A DNA stretch of 64,000 nucleotides from Chryseobacterium ureilyticum (GCF_900156735.1 NZ_FTOL01000003.1:186001-250000), one strand, 5' to 3'; positions 17,098-26,867 are shown, numbered from the stretch's first letter. The notes: generated from the letters alone by a model not told the origin. Program-made: numbers and translations.

Positions 17098-17445
17098 TTA
17101 TCCTACCTGCATTCCGTTTTTTGTAGGTAAAGAAGGGGTTAAAAGGGTGACATCATTTTTATCTTCACCATATAATCCTAAAACTAAACATTCACTGAAG
17201 AAATTGGCAATCTGCTTTTTAGGGAAATTCACTACCGCTAAGATCTGTTTTCCTATTAATTCTTCTTTTTCATAAAGAGAAGTAATCTGAGCAGAAGATT
17301 TTCTTATTCCTAAATCTCCAAAATCTATTTCCAATTGATAAGACGGGTTTCTTGCCTTTTCAAAATCGTTTACCGAAATAATCGTTCCGCATCTGATGTC
17401 TACTTTTTCAAAATCTGCCCAAGTAATGTCTGGTTTTGTGGTCAT
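17098..17445 (-). CDS. csaA: CsaA-type tRNA-binding protein
   Basis: The 115-residue protein has the OB-fold tRNA-binding domain of CsaA, similar to the C-terminus of methionyl-tRNA synthetase. Motifs include FEKVDIRCGTIISV near residue 12 and KKQIANFFSECLVLG. CsaA has been described as chaperone-like and tRNA-binding. Its start overlaps the end of the upstream metallopeptidase gene by four bases, implying translational coupling. Confidence 0.88.
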   Translation of the reverse strand: MTTKPDITWADFEKVDIRCGTIISVNDFEKARNPSYQLEIDFGDLGIRKSSAQITSLYEKEELIGKQILAVVNFPKKQIANFFSECLVLGLYGEDKNDVTLLTPSLPTKNGMQVG

Positions 17446-17951
17446 AGTAATGTGTTAATTAAATGTTCTACTTCTGTTTTCTGTTCTGCATATTTTTGTT
17501 GTAATTCTGAACCTTCACCCATTCTTTTGTAATATTCCAAGGCTTTACCACCGAAGAATTTTTTATGAAAATCCGAAACTTCAGGAACCTGTGGAAAAAT
17601 TTTATGAAAAAGCATTTCATAGTACGCCTGAAATTCACGTTCATTTTTGTCTTCAATGACTTGTCCGTGAGCTTTTTGCCTTACATGAAGCATTTCATGA
17701 GCAATCATATTCAGGACCAGGTTCAGATCAAAATCAAATAAATTTCTGGGAATCATTACAGTTTGAGGTCCTCCCAATTCACCTTCTGCGGTAAGTAGCA
17801 TTGAGGTTGGAGAAAGCTCTTCCCTGAAACCAAAACCTGCAAAATTCTCATGCTCAAGATCAAAAGAATGAATCAGATATTTTGCGGCATCCAGAATTTG
17901 ATTGTGTTCCTTATAGGCGTCAAGGTGTAAATGGATCTGCTCGAAATTCAT
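17442..17951 (-). CDS. Putative zinc metallopeptidase with HEMLH motif
   Basis: The 169-residue protein contains MIAHEMLHVRQ (near residue 83), a zincin-type HExxH motif. There is no signal peptide, so it is probably cytoplasmic. I do not recognise a named family beyond the motif. Its 3' end overlaps csaA (ATGA), and it heads the minus-strand run of small genes that includes the exonuclease and MIP18-like genes. Its substrate is unknown. Confidence 0.75.
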   Translation of the reverse strand: MNFEQIHLHLDAYKEHNQILDAAKYLIHSFDLEHENFAGFGFREELSPTSMLLTAEGELGGPQTVMIPRNLFDFDLNLVLNMIAHEMLHVRQKAHGQVIEDKNEREFQAYYEMLFHKIFPQVPEVSDFHKKFFGGKALEYYKRMGEGSELQQKYAEQKTEVEHLINTLL

Positions 17952-18168
17952 TTGGAATATGTTTTATAACAAATGTATTAAAATATTGAGAATACAAAGA
18001 CTGTTTGCTGGAATATTGACCTTTAAATATTGTTGAATTAATCATTTATATGATCATCTGCGACGAAAATGCTTTAATTGTATCCGTTTAAATTAAAAAA
18101 ACTGTATCTGTGCTTATTCATACATTCTTCAGAACTTTACTTAAAGATAAATACATAATAACAGAAGC

Positions 18169-19038
18169 ATGAAAATCACAATAGTAGGCTATAAAATGGA
18201 GAAAAAATTTTCTCAGGGTGTGGCGAATGATGAGGATACGGAATTAATTAATTTTTTGATTAGTAAAGGTTTGGATGTTGTTACTTCCATCTGGAATGAT
18301 GAAAATATAGACTGGAGTAATTTTGACGTTGCAATTATTAAATCTCCGTGGGATTACCATAACCATTTGAATGAATTCGTGGATTGGCTGGAAAGGATTG
18401 ATAAACTGGGTGTTAGAGTGTTGAATCCGGTTGAAATTATTAAATGGAACTCAGACAAGCATTACCTGAAAGACATTGCTGTTAAAGGACTTCCGGTAAT
18501 TCCAGCAGAATATCTTGACAAAGACTCTTCTTTTAGCAATCATTTTTTTGATCTTTTCAAAACAGAGAAGCTAGTGGTAAAACCTTGCGTAAGTGCGGGA
18601 GCCCAAAATACAATTACCGTAAGCAGAAACAACTTTGATGAACGTTCAGCAGAAATAGAACAGCTTTTGAAAGGGCAGGATTATATGGTACAGCCTTTTG
18701 TAGAGGAAATCCAAAACGGAGAATGGTCATTCCTTTTTTTCAATGGAAAATACAGCCATTGTTCACTAAAAAAACCTAAACAAGGTGACTTCAGAGTACA
18801 GCATTATCATGGCGGAACAATCAGCTATCCTGTGCCAGATCCTTTACATATAGAGCAGGCAGGTGCTTATTTAAAAAGTTTACCACAATCAACTCTTTAT
18901 GCGCGGGTAGATGGAGTTCTTATTGATCACTCATTCAGGTTAATGGAACTGGAACTTATTGAGCCTTATCTGTTTTTGAATGGAAACAATACTTTATTGG
19001 AAAATTATTATCAGGCATTAATGACCCTGGTTTCTTAA
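18169..19038 (+). CDS. ATP-grasp domain protein
   Basis: The 289-residue protein resembles stand-alone ATP-grasp ligases of the RimK/glutathione-synthetase group. It has an N-terminal pre-ATP-grasp region (IIKSPWDYHNHLNEF), then VVKPCVSAGAQNT and VQPFVEEIQNGEWSF for nucleotide binding, and ARVDGVL...LMELELIEPYLF for the metal-binding acidic residues. Such enzymes join a carboxylate to an amine. Members of this group occur in small-molecule pathways, including cycloserine synthesis. No partner gene lies next to it, so the product is unknown. Confidence 0.78.
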   Translation: MKITIVGYKMEKKFSQGVANDEDTELINFLISKGLDVVTSIWNDENIDWSNFDVAIIKSPWDYHNHLNEFVDWLERIDKLGVRVLNPVEIIKWNSDKHYLKDIAVKGLPVIPAEYLDKDSSFSNHFFDLFKTEKLVVKPCVSAGAQNTITVSRNNFDERSAEIEQLLKGQDYMVQPFVEEIQNGEWSFLFFNGKYSHCSLKKPKQGDFRVQHYHGGTISYPVPDPLHIEQAGAYLKSLPQSTLYARVDGVLIDHSFRLMELELIEPYLFLNGNNTLLENYYQALMTLVS

Positions 19039-19121
19039 TTTTTAAATTATTTTGTAATAGACCGTTTCTGCTTTGAGACGGGTTTTTATTTAATAATTGA
19101 GAGTGATATTTTAAAATATAA

Positions 19122-19150
19122 AAAGGACCGGAGGGCAAGTTCCGGTCCTG
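19122..19150 (-). terminator. Terminator of the universal stress gene
   Basis: AGGACCGGA and TCCGGTCCT pair around a short GC-containing loop. On the minus strand the stem is followed by TTTTTATATTTT. It lies about 80 bp past the stop codon at 19,228. Confidence 0.75.
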
Positions 19151-19227
19151 TTAAACAAGATTAAGTGTAAAATTTAGCCTTATAAAGGCAAAAAAGGATA
19201 CAAATGTGTACAGATTTTTATTGAGTC

Positions 19228-20052
19228 TTAATCTATGTTTAGGGGGATTGATAGTAATGGTACTTTATTTTTATACGCCATGATGGCTGTTTTGCTTCGA
19301 TGGAAAAGAGATTCTACGAGATTGTATCGATAAGGAATCATAGTCAAAAGGTCAGCATTGGTCAGTTTTACTTCCTCTTCAATGGCTTTTACCACTTCCA
19401 TAGACTGGATCATTTTAAAACTGTATTTAATATCATCCATGTCATATCCGGAATTCAGATCTATATCTTGAATGACTTCCGTAAAATCTTCGAGACTCTC
19501 ACTTACATTGAATACTTCAATCTCTGCATTGAACTCATTGATGAAATAATAAATATCATTCATCGCAGACCAGCTCATACATTTATGAGTATCATACGCA
19601 AAAAGAATCTTTCGTACGCCAGTATATTCAATATGTCCGGGAACAATCAATATTGGTTTTTTGATTCTGTGGATGGCTTTTGTAACAGTATTTCCCAGCA
19701 GTCTCTGTTCAAGAGTCTTCTCTGCCATTCCCATAACGATAAAGTCACAGTTTGTGATCTGGATACAATTATTAAGCTCGTCAATGAAACTACCTGAGGC
19801 AAGATGATATTCTGTTTCTATAGAATACATTGTATTGATTTCATTTACCTTATCAGACAGTTTTTTTTGATTTTTAAGAGTCTGTTCATAGAAAAAATCA
19901 GCAGAGGCTTGGGCATTCAGGGCGTGAATGGAAACACTCTGTAAATTGAACAGAACCATCTTATATTGGTTTTCCTTGGCAATAGATGCCGCATAATGAG
20001 TGGCATTTTCGGCTTCTTTGGAAAAATCTGTGCAGACAATAATTGTTTTCAT
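19228..20052 (-). CDS. Universal stress protein, two UspA-like domains
   Basis: The 274-residue cytoplasmic protein has two tandem Usp folds. The first begins IIVCTDFSKEAENATHYA and contains VMGMAEK...LLGNTVTKAIHRIKKPILIVP, close to the ATP-binding G-x2-G-x9-G(S/T) pattern. The second half is diverged. Usp proteins respond to growth arrest and stress. It is divergent from the LytS-like kinase at 20,282, so the shared 230-bp spacer holds both promoters and the regulator half-sites listed at 20,133. Confidence 0.88.
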   Translation of the reverse strand: MKTIIVCTDFSKEAENATHYAASIAKENQYKMVLFNLQSVSIHALNAQASADFFYEQTLKNQKKLSDKVNEINTMYSIETEYHLASGSFIDELNNCIQITNCDFIVMGMAEKTLEQRLLGNTVTKAIHRIKKPILIVPGHIEYTGVRKILFAYDTHKCMSWSAMNDIYYFINEFNAEIEVFNVSESLEDFTEVIQDIDLNSGYDMDDIKYSFKMIQSMEVVKAIEEEVKLTNADLLTMIPYRYNLVESLFHRSKTAIMAYKNKVPLLSIPLNID

Positions 20053-20132
20053 TGTACAGGATTTAATAAGGTAAAATTATAGAAGAAACAGATCTCTTGT
20101 CTTAAAAATATGGTGATGTTGCATAAAATGAT

Positions 20133-20163
20133 GATGAAATGTATTTTTCAGGTGATGAAACGT
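20133..20163 (-). promoter_or_regulatory. Paired LytTR-type half-sites upstream of the kinase gene
   Basis: Read on the minus strand, ACGTTTCATC and ACATTTCATC are direct repeats with starts exactly 21 bp apart, two helical turns, as in known LytTR sites. A further single TACGTTTCAT lies at 20,189 on the plus strand. The same half-site occurs before the RND operon. Binding by the regulator at 21,397 is inferred. Confidence 0.6.
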
Positions 20164-20281
20164 CAGCCTTCATTTGAACTCCTGTATTTTACGTTTCATA
20201 TGCAGTTTTGGCGGTCTCGTCTAAAATAGAACAGAGTCTTCTAAAATCTATTTTTATATTTACACTCACAAAGACCCGGAA

Positions 20282-21400
20282 ATGAATAAGATTTCTACCA
20301 TAAGAAAAAATTTAATACGCAGTAAAAAGATCCTTTCCGCAATGAAAAGGAGGCTGGTGATTTGGGCGGTGGCGGTGCTGGCTTTCTGTGGGTTTTCTTA
20401 TCTGATAGATCCTTTTGATCCCGTCTGGCAAAGTTATTTAGATACTCCATTAAAAATGGTGGTGGAAGATGCTTTATGGATTCTTCTTTTCTCCGTTATC
20501 ATTTCTGAAGTAAGTATCCTTATTGATATGGCACTCAATAAATTGCTTCCCTGGAAAGACAGGACGGTCAAGAGATTACTTATTCAGGGTTTTATTCAGA
20601 TTGTAGGAAGTGTTCTTATTGTAGTGATTGTGAATGCTATTGTAGAATGCACATCAGACAATTTACCGGAAATGGATTCCCGAAAAGAATATACCTTGAT
20701 GGGGCAATGGGTAGCAACCAATATTGTAATATCATTGATCATAAGCGGTTTTAATACGGTGGATTATTTACTTCAAAACTGGAAAAGAACAGCGGTAGAA
20801 GCAGCTCAGCATAAAATAAGAGCTTCCAAACATAAACAGGCGGCAATGGCAGCAGAACTTCAGGCACTCAAACTGCAGATAGATCCTCATTTTATCTTTA
20901 ATAATCTGAGTGTGCTTTCTGAGCTTATCCTTGAAGATCAGCAACTCGGATATGAATATTCAGAAAAATTTGCACGTGTGTACAGATACTTATTGGTTAA
21001 TTCCAAAAAAGATATCATTGCTGTAGAAGAAGAATTGAAGTTTTTAGATTCTTATATCTTTCTGATTGAGAAAAGAATAGGAGAAGGGGTTATATTTAAA
21101 ATAGACATTCAGGAAGAATATAAATCGATGTACACCCTTCCATTATCTCTACAGCTCTTGGTTGAAAATGCCATCAAACATAATCAAACCTCTAAGGCGA
21201 ATCCACTTGAAATCCATGTATATACAAACACACAAGGAGAACTGGTGGTTTCCAATACGTTTTTACCTTTGATCAATAAGCCGGATTCCTCAGGTGTAGG
21301 GCTTACCAACGTTATGACAAGATATGAGATCCTTGGATATGCAAAACCGATAATAGAAAAGACTGAAGATACATTCACTGTAAAACTACCATTGATATGA
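20282..21400 (+). CDS. LytS-like sensor histidine kinase
   Basis: The 372-residue kinase has four transmembrane segments in its first 160 residues. The His_kinase motif LQIDPHFIFNNLSVLSEL supplies the phospho-accepting His, and the ATPase N box is VENAIKHN with the G box GVGLTNVMTRYEI. It overlaps the LytTR regulator by four bases (ATGA), so the two are translationally coupled. Its promoter region has the repeat pair also found before the RND pump, which suggests autoregulation. Confidence 0.9.
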   Translation: MNKISTIRKNLIRSKKILSAMKRRLVIWAVAVLAFCGFSYLIDPFDPVWQSYLDTPLKMVVEDALWILLFSVIISEVSILIDMALNKLLPWKDRTVKRLLIQGFIQIVGSVLIVVIVNAIVECTSDNLPEMDSRKEYTLMGQWVATNIVISLIISGFNTVDYLLQNWKRTAVEAAQHKIRASKHKQAAMAAELQALKLQIDPHFIFNNLSVLSELILEDQQLGYEYSEKFARVYRYLLVNSKKDIIAVEEELKFLDSYIFLIEKRIGEGVIFKIDIQEEYKSMYTLPLSLQLLVENAIKHNQTSKANPLEIHVYTNTQGELVVSNTFLPLINKPDSSGVGLTNVMTRYEILGYAKPIIEKTEDTFTVKLPLI

Positions 21401-22161
21401 AGCTCAACAAAATTTTAATAATAGAAGACGAAAAACCCAATGCAGACAGGCTGAAAAGACTTTTACTAAAGCTACGACCTCATGTGGAAATACTCTCTGT
21501 AGAAGATTCCATCGTTTCAGCAGTTCATTGGCTTGAAAACAACGTGGTTCCGGATATGATCATGATGGATGTAAGACTGGCAGACGGACTAAGCTTCGAG
21601 ATTTTTAATAAAATTGAAATCAAAAGCCCCGTAGTTTTTACAACGGCTTACGACGAATATGCAGTGCAGGCTTTCAAATATAACAGCATAGATTATCTTC
21701 TGAAACCTATAGAAGAAGAAGAGCTTGAAGCGACTTTAAAACGGTATGAAACCTTTATGGAATCAGTTCCTTTCATCGGTTCGGCTATTGAAGGGTTATT
21801 AAATTATATCCAACCTAAAGACTATAGAAAACGCTTTTTAATTGTACATCGTGACGGATATAAAACGGTGCTCGCCGAAGATATTCTCTATTTTTATACA
21901 GAATTAGGAATAAGTAAAGCCATGTTGAATACCGGTGTAGTAGAAAATATTCCTCAAACGCTGGAAGAGCTTGAAAAACAATTGGATCCAAGATACTTCT
22001 TCCGTGCGAATCGACAATTTATTATCCACATTGATTCTGTAAAACAGATCTATAACCATTTTAACGGGAAACTGAAGCTGGAACTAAGAAAACAGCCTGA
22101 AATGGAAGTGATTGTAAGCCGGGAAAAGGCTTCTATATTCAAATCCTGGATGGATTATTAA
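21397..22161 (+). CDS. LytTR-family response regulator
   Basis: The 254-residue protein has a receiver domain with acidic residues in IIEDEKPNADRL and phospho-acceptor Asp in MIMMDVRLADG (residue 52). The C-terminal LytTR domain contains FFRANRQFIIHIDSV. It is paired with the kinase upstream and lies 396 bp before an RND efflux operon. Half-site pairs with 21-bp spacing occur before both, so the pump is the likely target. That link is inferred from sequence only. Confidence 0.9.
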   Translation: MKLNKILIIEDEKPNADRLKRLLLKLRPHVEILSVEDSIVSAVHWLENNVVPDMIMMDVRLADGLSFEIFNKIEIKSPVVFTTAYDEYAVQAFKYNSIDYLLKPIEEEELEATLKRYETFMESVPFIGSAIEGLLNYIQPKDYRKRFLIVHRDGYKTVLAEDILYFYTELGISKAMLNTGVVENIPQTLEELEKQLDPRYFFRANRQFIIHIDSVKQIYNHFNGKLKLELRKQPEMEVIVSREKASIFKSWMDY

Positions 22162-22180
22162 TGAAAGAAATTAAATACTT

Positions 22181-22207
22181 AAAAGCTGTCTCAATGGGAC
22201 AGCTTTT
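22181..22207 (+). terminator. Terminator after the LytTR regulator
   Basis: AAAAGCTGTC and GGACAGCTTTT form a stem, followed by ATTTTTTCTG. It separates the two-component genes from the RND operon, so the latter needs its own promoter. Confidence 0.85.
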
Positions 22208-22342
22208 ATTTTTTCTGCTTTGTCCTTTACACTACATTCTCTGAAATTACAATTACTAAAAATTTAAATTATTGTCTTATTCTTTGTTTTATTAATACCA
22301 GATAGTCATATAGAAAAATAGGCAGAATCGGGAATTTTAAAA

Positions 22343-22373
22343 GTGAAACGTAGAAATTTAAAGCTTAACCGTA
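22343..22373 (-). promoter_or_regulatory. Paired LytTR-type half-sites, distal
   Basis: On the minus strand TACGGTTAAG and TACGTTTCAC begin 21 bp apart. The second matches the half-site seen elsewhere exactly. The pair lies about 185 bp upstream of the RND adaptor gene and faces the proximal pair. Confidence 0.55.
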
Positions 22374-22457
22374 TTTTTAGAATACTAAACCGAAAACACT
22401 CTTTTTTATCGATCTGAATAGTAGGAATACCCGTCTTTCCTTTCATTTTTAGTATGC

Positions 22458-22490
22458 TACGTTTCACCTGCGATTAATTACGCTTCACCT
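22458..22490 (+). promoter_or_regulatory. Paired LytTR-type half-sites, proximal
   Basis: TACGTTTCACCT (22458-22469) and TACGCTTCACCT (22479-22490) are near-identical direct repeats with starts 21 bp apart. They end 67 bp before the ATG of the RND adaptor gene, a suitable place for an activator. Confidence 0.7.
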
Positions 22491-22557
22491 TATTTTTAGA
22501 TCAGTATCCTTATTATATGAACTTATTTTGCTGTTGTAAAATTTAAAATCAAAGGTT

Positions 22558-23679
22558 ATGAATTATAAAAAAGGATATCTGGCACTTTCACTCGCGGCGG
22601 CTGCAATATTGTATTCGTGCGGTTCGGGAAATGCTCAGGAAAATGCTCAGCAGATGCAGCAGGCTCTTCCTACAGACTTTATCCAGGTGAAATCCGGAAA
22701 TGAAGATGTTTCCACGGGATATCCCGGAAGTATAGAAGGGCAGGATAATGTAGAGATTAAAGCTCAGGTAACAGGATACCTGGAAGCGGTTTATATAAAA
22801 GAAGGACAGTATGTGAGTAAAGGGCAAACTCTATTCAGGATCAATCCGTCTGTGTACAATGAACAGGTGAATACCAATGCAGCAGCTTTGAAATCTGCTT
22901 TGGCAGCTCAGGAAACAGCAAAACTGGAAGTGGAAAAATTAAGACCTCTTGTAGAAGGAAAAGTAGTTTCTGATATGCAGCTGAAAACAGCTCAGGCAAA
23001 CTTAAAAGCAGCATCAGCACAAGTGGCTCAGGCACAGTCTTCATTAGGCTCTTCAAAGATCAATGCCAATTTTACTTATATCAAGGCTCCTGTAAGCGGA
23101 TACATAGGAAGAATACCAAACAGGGTAGGAAATCTTATCAGCCCTTCTGATGCTTCACCGCTGACGACTTTATCAAACATCAGCACCGTAAATGTTTACT
23201 TCTCGATGAATGAAGCTGATTTTATTGCACACAGCAGAGCTACGGCTTCAGGTGAAAATGCAGAAAATGTAGAACTTATTTTGGCAGATGGTTCCACTTA
23301 TGGCTTCAAAGGAAGATTGGAAAATGCGAGTGGGAATTTTGACAGAAATACAGGAAGTATCCAGATGAAAGCTGTTTTCCAGAATCCTGATAAACTATTA
23401 AGATCAGGAGGAACCGGAAGAGTGATGATCCATAATGCTTTAGATGGAGTTATTAAGCTTCCGAAAACATCTGTAAAAGATATTCAGGATAAATTCTTCG
23501 TCTATAAACTTGCCGGTAAAGATAAGGTGAAAATGACTCAGATTAAAGTATCAGGAAGTACGCCTGAAGATTACTTCGTGAAAGAAGGAGTTGCTGCAGG
23601 GGATAAAATTGCTGTAAACAGAATAGATGCCCTTACAGACGGAGCACAAGTTGTGGCTAAAGTAACTCCTTCGAAATAA
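22558..23679 (+). CDS. RND efflux periplasmic adaptor
   Basis: The 373-residue membrane fusion protein has a lipobox near residue 21 (ILYSCGS). The biotinyl-lipoyl half-motifs (VTGYLEAVYIKEGQYVSKGQ and FTYIKAPVSGYIGRI) flank a helical hairpin, and a beta-barrel domain follows, as in AcrA/MexA. It links the inner-membrane pump to the outer-membrane channel. The pump gene begins 29 bp downstream and the channel gene overlaps the pump gene, so all three form one operon. Confidence 0.93.
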   Translation: MNYKKGYLALSLAAAAILYSCGSGNAQENAQQMQQALPTDFIQVKSGNEDVSTGYPGSIEGQDNVEIKAQVTGYLEAVYIKEGQYVSKGQTLFRINPSVYNEQVNTNAAALKSALAAQETAKLEVEKLRPLVEGKVVSDMQLKTAQANLKAASAQVAQAQSSLGSSKINANFTYIKAPVSGYIGRIPNRVGNLISPSDASPLTTLSNISTVNVYFSMNEADFIAHSRATASGENAENVELILADGSTYGFKGRLENASGNFDRNTGSIQMKAVFQNPDKLLRSGGTGRVMIHNALDGVIKLPKTSVKDIQDKFFVYKLAGKDKVKMTQIKVSGSTPEDYFVKEGVAAGDKIAVNRIDALTDGAQVVAKVTPSK

Positions 23680-23708
23680 TTTTATAATCATTCTTAGAAA
23701 ATTCGAAA

Positions 23709-26700
23709 ATGTTAAAAAAGATAATAGACCGTCCGGTATTGGCGACGGTAATATCCCTTATCATTGTCATTTTGGGGATCATTGGATTAAACCAATTGGC
23801 AGTGACCAGATTCCCGGACATTTCTCCACCTACCATTACGGTTTCAGGTTCTTATCCTGGGGGAAACAGTGAAACAGTGATCCGTTCTGTGGTAACTCCC
23901 TTGGAAGAACAGATTAACGGGGTAGAAGACATGAGTTACATGAAATCCACGGCAAGTAATGACGGTACATTTACCATCTCAGTTATATTCAAACAGGGAG
24001 TGAATGCCGATCAGGCTGCGGTAAACGTTCAGAACAGAGTGCAACAGGCAACTCCGATCTTACCTCAGGAAGTGATAAGAATGGGGCTCACAACCTCAAA
24101 ACAACAGAACAGTATGGTGTTGATCTTCAATATCTATACTGAAGATAATAAGCAATATGATGAAACCTTTCTTCAGAACTATGCCAATATCAATCTTATC
24201 CCACAGATCAAAAGGGTAAAAGGAGTAGGACAGGCACAGATTTTCGGGGTAAAAGACTATTCCATGAGAATATGGCTTAATCCTCAGAAAATGTCCTCTT
24301 ACGGTCTTGAGCCTTCAGATGTTTCCAATGCAATTGCCGATCACAGTTTAGAATCTGCTCCGGGTAAACTGGGAGAAGAATCAGATGCGGCACTGGAATA
24401 TGTAATCAGATATAAAGGGAAAAAGAATAAGCCAGAACAATACGAAAACATTGTGGTCAAAAATGACGGAACAAATGTCATCAGGCTTAAAGATGTGGCA
24501 AGAGTAGAATTTGGGTCTATCAATAACAGTGGAGATAACCTTTCTAATGGTAAAAATGCCGTTACTGTTGCCATTATGCAGACCACAGGTTCCAATGCGA
24601 ATGAAATTGAAATTGGAGTAAATAAAGCCATTGACCAACTTTCAAAATCATTTCCTCCAGGTATCAAATATACCAAGGTGATGAGTACTAAAGAAAGATT
24701 GGATGAAGCAACAGGACAGGTAAAATCTACATTGATAGAAGCATTTATCCTTGTATTTATCGTAGTTTTCATCTTTTTACAGGATTTCAAATCTACGATC
24801 ATTCCAGCGATTGCGGTTCCTGTAGCAATTATTGGTACATTCTTCTTCCTTCTGGTGTTAGGATTTACCATCAACGTACTAACGTTATTTGCCCTTGTAC
24901 TGGCAATCGGTATTGTCGTTGATGATGCGATTGTAGTGGTGGAAGCAGTTCACAGTAATATGGAAGGAACAAACCTTTCAGGAAGAGATGCTACCCACAA
25001 AGCGATGAATGAAATTACCGGAGCTGTTATTTCCATTACATTAGTGATGTCTGCAGTATTTATTCCGATTGGATTTATGTCTGGTTCTGCAGGATTATTT
25101 TACAAGCAGTTTGCTTACACATTAGCAATTGCGATTATTATTTCCGCAGTAAATGCATTGACATTAACGCCGGCTTTATGTGCGGTATTCTTAAAGAATC
25201 ACCATGCAGAAGAAGGTGGAAAGCCAAAAGGATTTGGACAAAGATTCGCGGTTGCTTTTAATGCCGGGTTTAATAATATGACAGACCGTTATGCAAAAGG
25301 AGTAAGATTTTTGATTGGAAAAAAGTGGATTGCAGCAGGCTTGGTAGCCGGAATTATAGGACTTTCAGCATGGTTGATGTCAAGCACAACCAAAAGTTTT
25401 GTTCCAATGGAAGATGACGGGTTCTTCATCTATTCTTTGAGTATGCCACCAGGAACGGGATTGACAAAAACAACAGAAGTTTCCAATAAAATCAATGCCA
25501 TCTTAAAAACTGTAGATGCGGTTCAGGAAAATACTTCCATTACAGGTTTTAACCTGTTAAGCAACAGTGCAGGACCTGCTTATGCAATGGGATTTGTAAA
25601 ATTAAAACCTAAAAAAGAAAGAGGAGCGGTTCAGAATATTGATGAGATCATGAATATTGTTAACGATAAATTATCCGTGATCAAGGAAGGAAGTGTAATG
25701 AGCTTCAGAATGCCTCCGGTAGAAGGATATGGTGTAACCAATGATGCAGAGATCGTGCTTCAGGATCGTATGGGGAGAGATCCACAGGTTCTTAAAGCCA
25801 AAGCAGATGATGTGATCGGACAATTGATGCAGGTTCCGGAAGTTGCTTACGCATATACCATGTTCAGAGCAGATTATCCACAGCTTGAACTTGAAGTAAA
25901 TGAAGACAAAGCGAAACAATTAGGAGTAAGTATTTCTAATTTATTGGGATCAATTCAGACCTATTTCTCAGGAGATCAGTCTCAGAATTTCTCAAGATTT
26001 GGGAAGTTCTACAGAGTGAATATCAAAGCTGATGGTGTTTTCAGAATGGATGAGCAGGCTTTCAATGATATCTTCGTAAAGAATAATAAAGGAGAAATGG
26101 TTCCAGCCAATACTTTAATCACCTTGAAAAAAGTATACGGTCCGGAATCAGTACAACGATACAATCTTTATAATTCATTGAACATTAATGTGGTACCGAA
26201 ACCTGGAATCAGTAATGGAGCCTTGATGGATAAAATAGAGCCTACATTGAATAAACTTCCTTCCGATTATAGTTATGAATGGACAGGTTTAAGTTTGGAA
26301 GAAAAATCAGCAGGAAATCAAACTGCAGTAATTCTTGGATTGTGTTTACTCTTTGTATATCTGTTACTTGCAGCCCAATATGAAAGTTACATTCTTCCGT
26401 TAGCTGTAATGCTTTCCATCCCGACAGGTATTGTAGGAGCATTCCTGGGAATCAAAGCTATAGGACTGGATAATAATATCTATGTACAGGTAGGATTGAT
26501 CATGCTTATCGGTTTGTTAGCAAAAAATGCCATCCTTATTGTGGAATTTGCAGTTCAGCGAAGAAAATCAGGGCTTTCCATTCTGGATTCAGCATTGGAA
26601 GGAGCAAAAGCGAGATTGCGTCCGATTATCATGACATCACTTGCCTTTATTGTGGGAATGATTCCGTTGATGATCTCTACAGGAGGAATGGCTTCGGGAA

Positions 26701-26867
26701 ACAAATCCATCAGTGTAAGTGCTGCCATAGGAATGTTGAGTGGAGTAGTGTTGGGAGTATTTGTAATCCCTGTACTTTATATGTTCTTCCAATATCTGGA
26801 TGAGAAATTTTCATCTAAAAAGAAGTATCCTGTAATCCAAAATCAATTGACAAATGAGAATATTTAA
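23709..26867 (+). CDS. RND multidrug efflux transporter (HAE1 type)
   Basis: The 1052-residue inner-membrane pump has the twelve-helix HAE1/AcrB layout: a first helix after MLKKIIDRPVLA, two large periplasmic loops, and GIVVDDAIVVVEAVHSN in helix 4 with the proton-relay Asp pair. The second half repeats the pattern with LLAKNAILIVEFA. The length is normal. It would export hydrophobic compounds using proton motive force together with the neighbouring adaptor and channel. Substrates cannot be read from sequence. Confidence 0.95.
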   Translation: MLKKIIDRPVLATVISLIIVILGIIGLNQLAVTRFPDISPPTITVSGSYPGGNSETVIRSVVTPLEEQINGVEDMSYMKSTASNDGTFTISVIFKQGVNADQAAVNVQNRVQQATPILPQEVIRMGLTTSKQQNSMVLIFNIYTEDNKQYDETFLQNYANINLIPQIKRVKGVGQAQIFGVKDYSMRIWLNPQKMSSYGLEPSDVSNAIADHSLESAPGKLGEESDAALEYVIRYKGKKNKPEQYENIVVKNDGTNVIRLKDVARVEFGSINNSGDNLSNGKNAVTVAIMQTTGSNANEIEIGVNKAIDQLSKSFPPGIKYTKVMSTKERLDEATGQVKSTLIEAFILVFIVVFIFLQDFKSTIIPAIAVPVAIIGTFFFLLVLGFTINVLTLFALVLAIGIVVDDAIVVVEAVHSNMEGTNLSGRDATHKAMNEITGAVISITLVMSAVFIPIGFMSGSAGLFYKQFAYTLAIAIIISAVNALTLTPALCAVFLKNHHAEEGGKPKGFGQRFAVAFNAGFNNMTDRYAKGVRFLIGKKWIAAGLVAGIIGLSAWLMSSTTKSFVPMEDDGFFIYSLSMPPGTGLTKTTEVSNKINAILKTVDAVQENTSITGFNLLSNSAGPAYAMGFVKLKPKKERGAVQNIDEIMNIVNDKLSVIKEGSVMSFRMPPVEGYGVTNDAEIVLQDRMGRDPQVLKAKADDVIGQLMQVPEVAYAYTMFRADYPQLELEVNEDKAKQLGVSISNLLGSIQTYFSGDQSQNFSRFGKFYRVNIKADGVFRMDEQAFNDIFVKNNKGEMVPANTLITLKKVYGPESVQRYNLYNSLNINVVPKPGISNGALMDKIEPTLNKLPSDYSYEWTGLSLEEKSAGNQTAVILGLCLLFVYLLLAAQYESYILPLAVMLSIPTGIVGAFLGIKAIGLDNNIYVQVGLIMLIGLLAKNAILIVEFAVQRRKSGLSILDSALEGAKARLRPIIMTSLAFIVGMIPLMISTGGMASGNKSISVSAAIGMLSGVVLGVFVIPVLYMFFQYLDEKFSSKKKYPVIQNQLTNENI

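Noticed and set aside
24341..24874. 177-residue minus-strand frame within the RND pump gene
   Set aside because: The opposite strand encodes an intact HAE1 transporter through this stretch, and the antisense product has no recognisable features.
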